From the NCBI RefSeq assembly GCF_000315625.1, contig NW_005434402.1, positions 1-27,135 on the forward strand: 27,135 nucleotides of DNA, written 5' to 3'. The stretch is from Guillardia theta CCMP2712. Lineage: Eukaryota; Cryptophyceae; Pyrenomonadales; Geminigeraceae. The position numbers and the translations under genes were made by a program. This document shows, piece by piece, positions 9,921 through 19,700 of this stretch (the first letter of the stretch is position 1; each line of letters starts with the position of its first letter). The notes beneath the pieces were generated by a model. It saw only the letters and a program-made list of their open reading frames with translations, was not told where the DNA came from and ran no database searches.

Positions 9921-11098
9921 CACCTTATCCCCGCCAACTTGTGTTTTCCCGATATAGAATGGTACTAATTTGATCTATATTGTTACTTAATATTGTTAAT
10001 TATTAGAAATTACTGTGGGTCCACCCACTGCTAGTGTACACAATTCCACCCCGGCCGGATTTGATATTATTAGGGATCTGTCGGCGGGTAGGTCGATGGA
10101 ATGGGGGGAGCAGGAGGTTCGATTGGGCATGTATGAAGGCAGTGGTGATGTCAGGGGGAGATAGAGATAGCTTCTATTGGTAACGAGATGAAAATGCAGA
10201 TGAAAACTTCGAGTTTCATTCTTCACTTGGATGAACAAGCTGATATGGACGGGGATAGGAAACACGAAAACAAAATCTCGAAACTCGATTCAAGTGGTTT
10301 GATGTCATGGCGAGATGCGAAGCGGTTCTGGATTGCATTAGTCCATCCAGATGTGTTTTATTAGCCAGTGAAAAGATCGGCCATAGCAAATGGAGATATT
10401 GAAGCATGTATATCAAAGGGTTTGGTTGTAATGGAGCACAAACCTGGGCCGGGGTTTCAGTGGGAGTTTTAGTGGTCAGGAAGAACCATGAAAAACGATT
10501 TCCCTTTGTCTTCTATAGTCATTCATTGTTGTCACAATTCTATCGCTTTCTTCTCTCACTCTTTATTTGATAAGGCGGGGAAGGGGAGCGGGGCTCCTTC
10601 CTGTTATGAGTGAAGCAGCGGTTGTATGGCCTTGACCCTGGCAGGTAACTTGTGCTAGTGTCACGGCAGAGATTAACTTACAACTGTTGCTGTCTATTTT
10701 CTTGCGCAAAATCTGCACAGGAGAAACTGCATCGAGTTTCAAAGGACTTCGGTATGTATGCACTTGTGTGATTGTGTTAGGTACATAGTCGCGTGCACTG
10801 ATCGAATAGGATGAAAGAAAGGGTACGTTGGGGCTGGATTGGGCAGATTATATGCAGACACGATTTTACATTTGTGAGGCTCATCAAGAGTCTGTGAAAC
10901 ATAAGTTGTCAGGCGTAAAAAGGTGCAGAGCATTGACCTGATTATATCGTCAAAGCCCTGCCCCTTTGCCGCCGCTTTCGTCTCTTTAGGCTATAGAGAG
11001 TTGCCTCTGCCCAAGACCTCTGCTGAAGCTTGAAACTGATTGATTTCTGTGACTGGATCTGCTGGGCATGTTGCATTCTGCGTGGTGAAGGAATCGTC
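9921..11098. other. Spacer before the first unknown plus-strand gene; no gene seen
   Basis: AT-richer sequence with several short frames on both strands, none carrying a recognisable motif or joining to neighbours. The last 100-150 bases probably form the 5' UTR and promoter of the gene starting at 11099. Confidence 0.4.
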
Positions 11099-12107
11099 AT
11101 GCCACCTGGTGCTGATGGGCCTGGATTTGCGTCAAGCATTCAGACAGCAGCTCAGAGCATCGGGACCGGATCTCAGATAAAGACAATCGACATGTCGGAG
11201 AGCCAATCGCAACCTCTCTCGGCACGAGAAAGGTTGAGGCAGCATGTCAACCGAAACATTCAAATGCAGCAAGAGCTGGCGAGACAACAGGCAGAAAAGC
11301 AGGCCATCATTCATGGTGCTGATGCTGATTGTTACTTGCTGTTTCCATAGTCTGATGCAGCGCCGCAGCAAGCGCCTCTCCCAGCCTTCATGGCAAACAG
11401 TCGGGAGCTATCTTGGGAGTGCAAAATCAGGTGAACCCTGAAAGATGGGAGCCTGGCATGGCGATGAGCGGAGAGTTGACGTTGGAGCACAGGCTGGTGG
11501 ATTGGAGTCCCTGTATGCTCCCATTCAAGATACTCGTCTGGGGAAGCACGATATTCATGCCAATCACGCAAGTCAGGCTGGGATTTTGAGTGTCACCCCA
11601 AAGCAGCTTACGCACGCGGACGTCCTGAGCGTGAGCGACGGGAGGGGAGGCTGGCTGGCGGAAACAAACTTGTGCGGCAGGTTCCGATCAATATGAGCGT
11701 CGACATGACTGGGCCGCTGGAGACTCAATGTGAGAGTTGTTGTTAGCATACCATGTGGTCACGCGACAGCAGACGACTCTCCTGCTGACTTCGATCATGC
11801 GAACGACCTTGCGGAGACCGCTCCTTTCATTCCGTCACAGGTGACTGGCCGTCAGTCTGTTGTCGTGCCCTGTCCTCTCGTCTTCCTTTGACTCGCTTCC
11901 TCCTCGCAGGAATGGAACGATCCCAATCTGATCGACGGTGATTCCTCTCACCTGTATTATAGCCATGAAGAATGTCGCCCGGTCCCCGACGTCGTTGACG
12001 ATGACTGGGTACAGGTGAAGATGCATCTGAGTGCTTCCGTCGAGTGATAATGATCGTGCTTCTTACAGGGTTTGTATGATATGGAAGGGATGGTAGCTGA
12101 GAGCTAG
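11099..12107 (+). CDS. Multi-exon gene of unknown function, Gln-rich helix near the N terminus
   Basis: I do not recognise this protein. Seven exons join in frame: 11099-11315, 11361-11430, 11493-11571, 11681-11729, 11773-11840, 11910-12014 and 12069-12107, giving 208 residues. Introns are 43-109 nt with matching phases, which is the main evidence for the model. The N terminus is Gly/Ser/Gln-rich (MPPGADGPGF), then a charged Gln-rich helix (LRQHVNRNIQMQQELARQQ), a more hydrophobic middle with KILVWGSTIFMPITQ, and an acidic C-terminal third (EWNDPNLIDGDSSHLYYSHE). No signal peptide or membrane helix is seen. If the last intron is retained the protein ends about ten residues later, at 12045, with a different tail. 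The exon 2 and exon 3 acceptors are the least certain. Nuclear or scaffold roles are possible but unsupported. Confidence 0.6.
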
Positions 12108-12669
12108 CGACCGCGTTGGCTTCCATTGTGATGACAGATTGTCGATCTGATATGATCCAATTGATCTTGATCCTTGTGTGAGTGCTAAGGATTGTAACAT
12201 GGTGTGAAAGATACAAGTTGTTGGCATTATCCTTGCCCTCATGGTGACTGAGGCAAGTAATCAGATGGCGCATGACACGTGCGACTGTTGGTAGCATCTT
12301 AACCAGCTGACCTGTCCTTCATTTCATTCCTTCGACGTGTTGCTGCCCCCACCGGTCCGAAGATCACTTCACGACCCCTACCCCATTATCTCCCACATAC
12401 TACCCCCTCCTTCTGCCTGTGGAATGATGAGGAGGGTACCGTACTCCTGCCCCTGTCACATTTTGACAAGAGTGAGAAGTTGTGGGAGGCGGAGGAAGGA
12501 GAAGAGAAGAGAAGAGGCGATGAAAAGATGACGATGAAGAACCCAGTCTTGATGTCAGCTGCATTTGCTCTGATCCATCACGGACAGCAAGTTGGCGGCT
12601 CCAACGGCGGCAGAGACATGCTGTGAGAGTGCCGGGTTGTTGTGAACTTGTGTGAAGAGTAGCTCGAGG
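12108..12669. other. Intergenic region between the two unknown genes
   Basis: Probably holds the 3' UTR of the first gene and the promoter of the second. A 62-codon minus-strand frame at 12555-12743 looks helical but overlaps the start of the well-supported plus-strand exon and has no partner exons, so I do not call it. Confidence 0.4.
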
Positions 12670-14166
12670 ATGGGAGGAGGCGACAAATTCTCAAGGAGGA
12701 AGAAGAGGACGGAGCAAGTCGTGAGCTCCTTCAAGGACTTCAACTTTCGAGCGGCTGTGCAAGATGTCTTGCAACGAGGTGACGATGCGATTCAAGAAGC
12801 TGAGATGTCGCTGAGGTACAATGACGTTGAGAGAGCGATGAATGAGCTCAGGCTTGCCCGTCAAGAGTACGATCATGTCCAGAGAACCGCAACAGGATGC
12901 TCTCCTCGCACAGAGCACAACTTGAGCACGTGTGCAAGGTTGTCGCTGTCAAGGATAAGAGAGCTGGAGCGGATAACTAACGATCGGTTGTATGAGACGG
13001 CGCAAGAGAAGAGGGACGGGATGCATCATTCCCCAGCAAAGTCAAGCACTCCCAGCGTAAGAACGCCTTGCGATTCTCCTCGTGCTAGTGCCCACGGGCA
13101 TTCCTCAACTCTGTCGTTGCAGATGCTTCCTGCCTTCATGGAAGAAAGTGATTGGACCTCCAACGATTTCCACGTGCGACCTAACTGGTCCGTGCCGATG
13201 CCGAGTGAGCATGAGAGGGTGAGAAAGATGGTGAGGAGAATGCGGCAAGGCAAGATGGGCAAGTCCGTCTACGAGGAGCAAGTTGTTCTCCGAATTGGAA
13301 ATCTCCGTTGCCCTTACGTTCTACTAGGTGAAGAAGGCTCATGTGGAATCGAAGCAGGTGGCGGCAAACATGACTGCAAGTATACTTTCTCTGTGTTGCT
13401 TCTCCCTCTTACACCTTTCTGTCAGACAGCTCCAAGGTCAAGAGCCAGTCCTCGTCTCTCCTCCGCTGTTTTCCTCTCAGAGGGCAAAGTGAACCAGTGG
13501 TGGCAGCAGCTGCAGATACTGAGGAGGAGAGCAAGGAGGACGACAACTTCGTGCATGCTGAGGAGAGGAAGGAGCCTCCCCGATGGGCAGTTCCTCACCG
13601 CCCGTCCACGAGTTCGTCCCCGATGCGAAGGATCAACTTCTTCGACCTCCTTGCTAGTCCCGCTGCCAGCAGCCCCGTGGCCACGGGCACCCGCGCCATC
13701 CCATCGACGCCTGTGAAATCAAGAGGAAGCGGCGGGAGGAACGCGGGAGGAGGAGAGAAGCGCTACGTGAGGGCCTGCCATCTCCTGCCGCAGGGTGACT
13801 GACCCCTACACCCTCCTGCCAGTCCTCCGTCAGCGACATCGATGCTCGTCTCGTCGGCAGCTTCTCGGCCGCTGTGTCCCCAACGCGGAGGATCAAGACA
13901 GCCAGGGAGCCACCCGGGAGAGGAGGAGGAGGAGGAGGAGGAGGAGAAGGTAAGGGAGATGCGCTGCGTGTGCTGCTTGTCAAGAGCTCGCAGAACGACG
14001 GAAAGCAGCAACTCCTCTAGGACTTTCCAAGTCGCCACAGGCTGCAACCAGCCCGATCGCCAGGTGCTGTTGATGATGAAGGAGAGGAGAGTGAAGGAGC
14101 GACAGGTCCACTCGACGAGTGCTCAAGGAGGTCGATCGGTTCGTGCGAAAGAATCCAAGAGTTTGA
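12670..14166 (+). CDS. Multi-exon gene of unknown function, helical N-terminal domain and basic, disordered tail
   Basis: Not recognised as a named family. Six exons join in frame: 12670-13281, 13328-13379, 13426-13766, 13823-13949, 13985-14063 and 14106-14166, giving 423 residues. Residues about 15-110 are amphipathic helices (AVQDVLQRGDDAIQEAEMSL, AMNELRLARQEYDHV, LSLSRIRELERITNDRL), vaguely like MIT or other three-helix bundles. A Ser/Pro/Thr-rich stretch follows, then KMVRRMRQGKMGKSVYEEQ, an acidic segment (TEEESKEDDNF), SSPMRRINFFDLLASP, a poly-Gly run, and an end with STRRVLKEVDRFVRKNP. There is no signal peptide or membrane helix. The low-complexity tail with basic SP/TP sites suggests a phosphoregulated cytoskeletal or nuclear protein, which is inference. 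The ATG at 12670 is the first in frame; an upstream non-coding exon is possible. Confidence 0.65.
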
Positions 14167-14183
14167 GGCCAGGCAAAGTAGAG

Positions 14184-14233
14184 CGAGAGTGAAGAGATGA
14201 AAATATGACGAGAGTGAAGAGATGAAAATATGA
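14184..14233. repeat. Perfect 25-bp tandem duplication
   Basis: Two identical adjacent 25-bp units, each beginning CGAGAGTGAAGAG and ending AAAATATGA, start 17 bases after the stop codon of the gene at 12670-14166. They probably lie in its 3' UTR. Confidence 0.9.
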
Positions 14234-14617
14234 GGGTGAAGATTTGTGGAAGTGGTAATGTCTCAATATGGAGCTCGTGTAAACTAGCAACTTGCAAGGG
14301 AAAGATTTTTACCTGTTTTTGTTTCAATCGGTGCTGAAATGTTGATGGAATGGTTTCAACCGTGTGATTCTTCAACGTCAACAGAGTCAAAGTCTTGATC
14401 GGTCGTGGTCGAGGTGTGTTCTAAAGTTACAGACTAAGATAAGCAGGGCACAGGTGCTTTCATACCTAAACATTTGACCACAACATTCCTTGACCACCAC
14501 ACCGACATCACAGATTTTGTGGGCACGTAAAGTCGTCGACTTGGTGCGACTACATCGAATCAAGAGGTCATGCGCATCTGTTTGTTTATTATCATGCAAG
14601 ACATATTATCATGCAGA

Positions 14618-14754
14618 AGGAGTGATATAGGACATGTTAGCCTCAGAACGAAAAGATGCTTGAGGTAAACTCGAGTCATACCTCAGCATCTTTCGCTACG
14701 GTCTTTACCTCAGCATCCTTTCGTTCTGAGGCTAACATGTTCTACATCACTCCT
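14618..14754. repeat. Long near-perfect inverted repeat (hairpin)
   Basis: Arms 14618-14669 and 14704-14754 are reverse complements over 51-52 bases, with three mismatched positions (one a possible G-U pair) and one single-base bulge. The loop is 34 bases. Within and beside the loop the words TACCTCAGCATC and CTTTCG recur (14679-14695 and 14706-14723), so the right arm is partly duplicated. There is no open frame. Candidate roles are a foldback (MITE-like) element, a small-RNA precursor or a transcript-end structure. Confidence 0.85.
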
Positions 14755-15571
14755 CGGTGCTATATTCAGATCTTGAATCGCCGACAAACGTGCTTGAGGA
14801 AGGGATTGACATGTGCTAGCAAGCAGTAGAAACCTGCCCTGCTTAACTTATTCTACTGAGCTGTTCTATACTTGTTTCACTACTAGACTCTCAAACACTG
14901 TTACGACTAACTTGCTTTCCCTCATGCGCCTGCCTTCACCTCCCTTGTAATGGCATACCTTTATGATTCACCACTGTGAAAGCTGTTGGACCTCTTGTCC
15001 TCCCTTGTACATCCCTCGCTCCTCCAACAGCAATCTTGATCTTGTCAACAAACAATGTAGAAAATTCTTCTCAGCCTCTATTTGCTCTCTCTTGCAATCG
15101 ACACATCTAAATCTGCAATTTGTCACTATCGATCTTGATCCGATGCTCTATGCATCCTGCTCCAACACTTGAGCCACCCCCAGCCCCTTGGCAACGTATG
15201 TCTTCAGCTCCTACCTGTCCCACGTCTGTCCGATCCGATCCAGCACAGGGTAGCGGGTACTTGAACGAGAACTCGTGTGATCAGTGTCCGGCACATATGC
15301 AGGCCATGCGCCTCAAGACAGAGACTTGTATCTTCTGACCTCTCTCCCCCCCGCTCCCCTTGTCCTCCTTTACCAACTCGCATCGTCATCAACCTTCGTT
15401 CTGCGTGCAACACCCTCCGCTCTTCATTGCTGCTTCCATCATCGCTCGTCTTGTATATTCGTCCTGTTTCCTCTGCTTTCAACCCTAAGCAAAATTCTTA
15501 TTCTAGTCTTCAGTCCTATTAGTGTAGCCCAAGTCCACCTCGTCGCCATACTCGTGCTTTGGCCTTAAACT

Positions 15572-15633
<62 letters not shown>
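15572..15633. repeat. CTGCTC hexanucleotide tandem repeat
   Basis: About ten uninterrupted units of TGCTCC. It is the same hexamer, in opposite orientation, as the array in the TMEM260-like intron at 1453-1507. No associated coding frame. Confidence 0.9.
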
Positions 15634-15929
15634 CACACTGACAACGACATCACATGATCTATCTTCACGAGCCATGCGTGTTCTTCTTCTGCTTCACTTC
15701 CCTGCTGCTCTTCCTTGATGTCAACTCCTTCGCCGTCGGTCCAGATAAAAAAAAGAAAAAAAAGAAAGTTAAAAAAAAGATCTCGGGATGGGGATAAAAA
15801 CATTCGATTTATATCATTGTAGATGTTAAAACACTTCTTTTCAGATCTCAGGCGTCAGATATTTTGGCAGTCGGTGAGAAGCGTTGCGTGTTTTCATTGT
15901 AGTAAGAAGAAGATTCTTGAGCCTCGAAG

Positions 15930-16640
15930 GGACGCAAGAACACCTTCAACTTGGGGGTGTACAGGGGGTTCTCAAAGGGGCGAAAGGGGTAGGGTACGTA
16001 CTGCAATGGCAGACTGATATTAGCTATATCAGACTGATATATTCGGAGGGAGCACCCTTGGATGGCAGGGTGGGGTCCTGGTGGTCGTTCGGTTGGGTAG
16101 GGGGGTGGTGCTTGACTCAAGGGTTTAACAGGCAAGAAGTCTGATTGTATCGAAAAGACTCGATTTTGAAAGGAGATGCGGATGGGTGGGAAACCAGGGG
16201 AACGTTTTGAGGATTGGGGGTGGGGTACTTTGAAAGGGTTGAATTTTACGAGACCTCGGATGGATATAATAGGGGGTACATGGAGAGGTAAATGCACTAT
16301 ATTACAGGGGTAGGGTCAAATAATCTTTTAGGTTTAGGTGGGGTGGGTCATCACGAGGGTGGGTGGTCGCTGGTAGTCATACTTGCTGGTAGTCTGCGTC
16401 GCTTCCCATGCTGGCCTTAAAGAGATACCAAGGTTTTCACTACCCCCCAATTTACTATACATAGGACCCCTACATGCCCAGTACTAGGTTGGTGTTGGTC
16501 CGGTCACGTCGTTGGCACGATACGAAAAAGTACCCCTACTTCGAAAGGCAAACATAGGGGTGTTGAAGAAGGTAAGGTCTCATATTAAGACCACCCCTCC
16601 GACCTTCAGATTCCCCCACGCCTGCCAAATCTCCTTCTCA
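15930..16640. repeat. GGGGTA / TACCCC-rich low-complexity block
   Basis: G-rich on the plus strand to about 16400 (GGGTAGGGTACG, GGTTGGGTAGGGGGGTGG), then C-rich (CACTACCCCCC, GTACCCCTACTTCG). Same word composition as the blocks at 5386-5935, 9345-9920 and 23370-24170, but no GC-rich core is seen here. It ends at the leader of the rhodopsin kinase gene. Confidence 0.5.
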
Positions 16641-16783
16641 ATCCTCCTCGTCCCTTGTTGTTGCCTTCTTCTCTCTTCCTCCTCCTCCTCGTTCCTCCTC
16701 CTCCATCTCTCCTGTCTTCGTTCTCCCTGCTTCCTCTCTTTGTCCCGATCCTTGGTTTACCCCGGTTGCCCCCAAGGCGCTTC

Positions 16784-19700
16784 ATGGAATTGTCCCCCAT
16801 GCCGTCTACGTGCAGTTTCAGTCATGACTCACAAATGGAAAAGGAGCGGAGAGAGCAGCAGGTGTTTGAAAACCTTCAGGTCGAGGGCTATGCAGATGCC
16901 GAGTTCTTGGACAAGAGACCCTCTTGCGATAGTCGCATGGACGAGGGTCTACCTGAGCCTCTTCGCCCGTTGAGCCCTCCACACGAGTCTAGAAGCGAAG
17001 CTCCCCTGAACCAACAAGAGGATCATCAGCGCGTTCCTGCTTTCTTCCGGCAGAGCAGGCACTTCTCGCAGAGCTTCAAGCTGCCTTCACTCAAGCAGGC
17101 GACACAAGTTGACCAGAAATTCATGATTCGAGCGACTATGAACGATGTGCCGGGGCTGTTTCTGTTCGCCCTCTGGCTGATGGTCTATGTAGTCTTCGTG
17201 TATGCCCTGAGATCATACTCGTCCGCGTGTGCCAACGTGCAAACGGATGAGAGCGAGTACTACACCATGAAGAAGACAATGTTCGTCAAGATCCTGGCGG
17301 TGTTTCTTTTCAGCATTTGTATCCTCATGGATCTGTCTGGTATGCTGTTTCAGATCTCCGCCAAGAAGAGGACTCTCAACAGCCTCGTCCTCTTCATCAA
17401 CCTCGTTGCTTGCACGGTTTACCTGAGTTACGTCACGGGCGTGCTGCCGGTCCTCCACGACCTTGAGGGGCGGCAGATGTTCATCGAGCGCTACTTCCAA
17501 TGGATGAACACAACTCCCTGCATGCTGTTTGTCTTGCATGCTCTCGGGTCGTCCATGGAAAAGGAGCTCGTCATCTCCTTCTCGTCGCTCTTCCGCGTCC
17601 TGATATCCGATGAGTTGATGATCCTCACAGGTGGCATCTGACAGCTCGTGCTTCCATGATCAAGTCCTGACATGAACATGTCTTCCAGGGCTCGTTCATG
17701 CCGTCGTTGGTAACAGCATGATTGGTTGTGTCGCTTGCTTCCTGTCTTGCTGTTTCTTCCTCGACGTTCTCCGGGGTGTTCACGCCTTCACCAACTCAAG
17801 GTGTGACAAGAATGGACGTGCTGACTTCGTTGATGACATGCTCCGTCAGCGTTGCTAGAGCTGCGACAACGTACGAGATCGCGTCGTTGAGGTCGTTGGA
17901 GATCAGCACCTTCTTGCTGTGGTCCGTGTTCCCCGTCGTTCACCTGCTGCACTATGGAGGTGAGACTGGTACTGGTCACGTGGGACGTCTGACCTCTCAA
18001 CTCAAGGTTTCATCTCAACCTTCCAGTATGACATAGCGCAGACCTTCGTTGATATCCTCACCAAGTCGGTCTACACCGTCACGCTCCTCACCGGAAACTT
18101 CTGCATCCTCGACACTGTCGCCGAGGTCAGGATCGCCCAGCTGCAAGCTGAAAAAGAGACGAAGCATAAGAACGTGATCCGCACCGAGCTGATGAACCAG
18201 GCGCTGCAGGTGGGAGGGAGACAAGGAGGAGAAGGGGGCAGGGGGTTGATTGTGTGTGTACAGACGGCGATGCTAGAGGCGGAGACTTCATCTCGCCTGT
18301 CTCGTCATTTCCTTGCCAACATCAGCCACGAGCTTCGCACCCCCCTCAACTCGGTCGTCGCCTTCAACTCGCTCCTGCTGGAGTCGGAGGACCTGAGGTG
18401 AGCTTTATGCTGCCCTCTCGCGATGTGAGACCACAAACAGCGCCGCACACAAGGATTACGTTCGTTCCTCCTTGACGTCCGCGGACGCTCTGCTAACCGT
18501 CATCAATCAGGTCTTCCTCCTCCCTTGCTTTCTTCCTCCTCCCTTCCTCCTTTTTTCTACGCCCCTGCTGCTCCATCACCATCTCCTCCGATCCCTGCTC
18601 TTTCTTTCGTCCTGTTTCATCCCCCCCCCCCCCCTCCCCGTTCTAGTCCGTGTCTGCTCCTACTCCTCAAGTTTCCTGAAGGACCTGAGCAGGTGCTGGA
18701 CTACCCCAAGTTGGAAGCGAAGGAGGACAACGAGAAGGAGGGCAAGGGAGGAGAAGAGAAGGAGGGCAGCGAGCTCATGGAGGAGTTCTCCCTCCTCAAG
18801 CTTGGCGAGGATCTCTCCGACCTCATCGCCTCCTGCATCAAGTCAGACCTTGACTTCGCCGTCGACATCCAAGTCTCTGAGGCAGACGCGGAGCTCTTTC
18901 TCTATGGCGATGCCTTCCACATCCGTCAATGTGCCATGAACCTCTGCGACAATGGTGCTTCCTCCTGCTCCTCCTCCTCCTCCTCCTCCTCCTCCTCCTC
19001 CCCTCCCCCCCATCTCCTGTCGTTTCTCCTCGTCGTCTACCATCTGACTGACAGCTGTTCAGCCATGAAGTTTTCGCCGGAGCAGGGAGGAGAAGTGACT
19101 CTACGCATGAGGCTCTCAGACTTGGACGAGGCCTCGTCCGTGTGCCTGCTGCACGTCGAGGTGGAGGACAACGGCATCGGAATCCCAGAGGACAAGCTCA
19201 ACCTCCTCTTCAAACCTTTCTCTCAGGTCCCTGCTCCCTCCTCCTCCTCTGTCCTCCTTCTCCCTCACTCCCCCCTCTGTTTCTTCTCTTTCCTCATCAT
19301 CGTCTGTTCTTGCTTCCTCCTCCTCGTCCCTGCTGACCAGCCTGCAGGTTTCCTCGCAGTACACGCGACTGCATCAGGGGACGGGGCTGGGCCTCGCCAT
19401 CACCAAGAAGCTCGTCGACTCCATGCACGGCAGCATCTCCTGCCAGAGCAGAGGAGCAGAAGCCGCGAAGAGCAGAGGAGGAGCAGCGGCAGGAGGCACG
19501 GGAACAGTCTTCTGCATCACTGTTCCTCTTCACTTCACTCGTCAACCCGTAGGGGTCAACTCCACCCTAGAAATCCCAGGCCTGCAGGAGGGGACCGTCA
19601 TCCTGGCGACGAGGAAAGGACCGAGCTCAGCGCTCATCATGAGGCTGTGCAAAGAGAGGAAGGTGAGGGTGGTGGACCTGCGGCAGGACAAGGGGCCGGT

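Larger units (their letters stand above)
14167..16783. other. Gene-free spacer with hairpin, simple repeats and a C/G-rich block
   Basis: About 2.6 kb with no protein motif or splice-consistent frame on either strand. Separate entries cover the 25-bp tandem duplication, the long hairpin, the CTGCTC array, an A-rich tract at 15746-15779 and the low-complexity block from 15930. The stretch just before 16784 is a pyrimidine-rich leader (about 16650-16740), probably the 5' UTR or promoter of the rhodopsin kinase. Confidence 0.5.

Noticed and set aside
12555-12743. Minus-strand helical frame ending LLSVMDQSKCS
   Set aside because: It overlaps the strong plus-strand first exon at 12670 and has no partner exon or family match.
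14618-14754. CRISPR-like or tandem repeat array
   Set aside because: There is a single inverted repeat with one partial duplication, no regular spacers, and the genome is eukaryotic.
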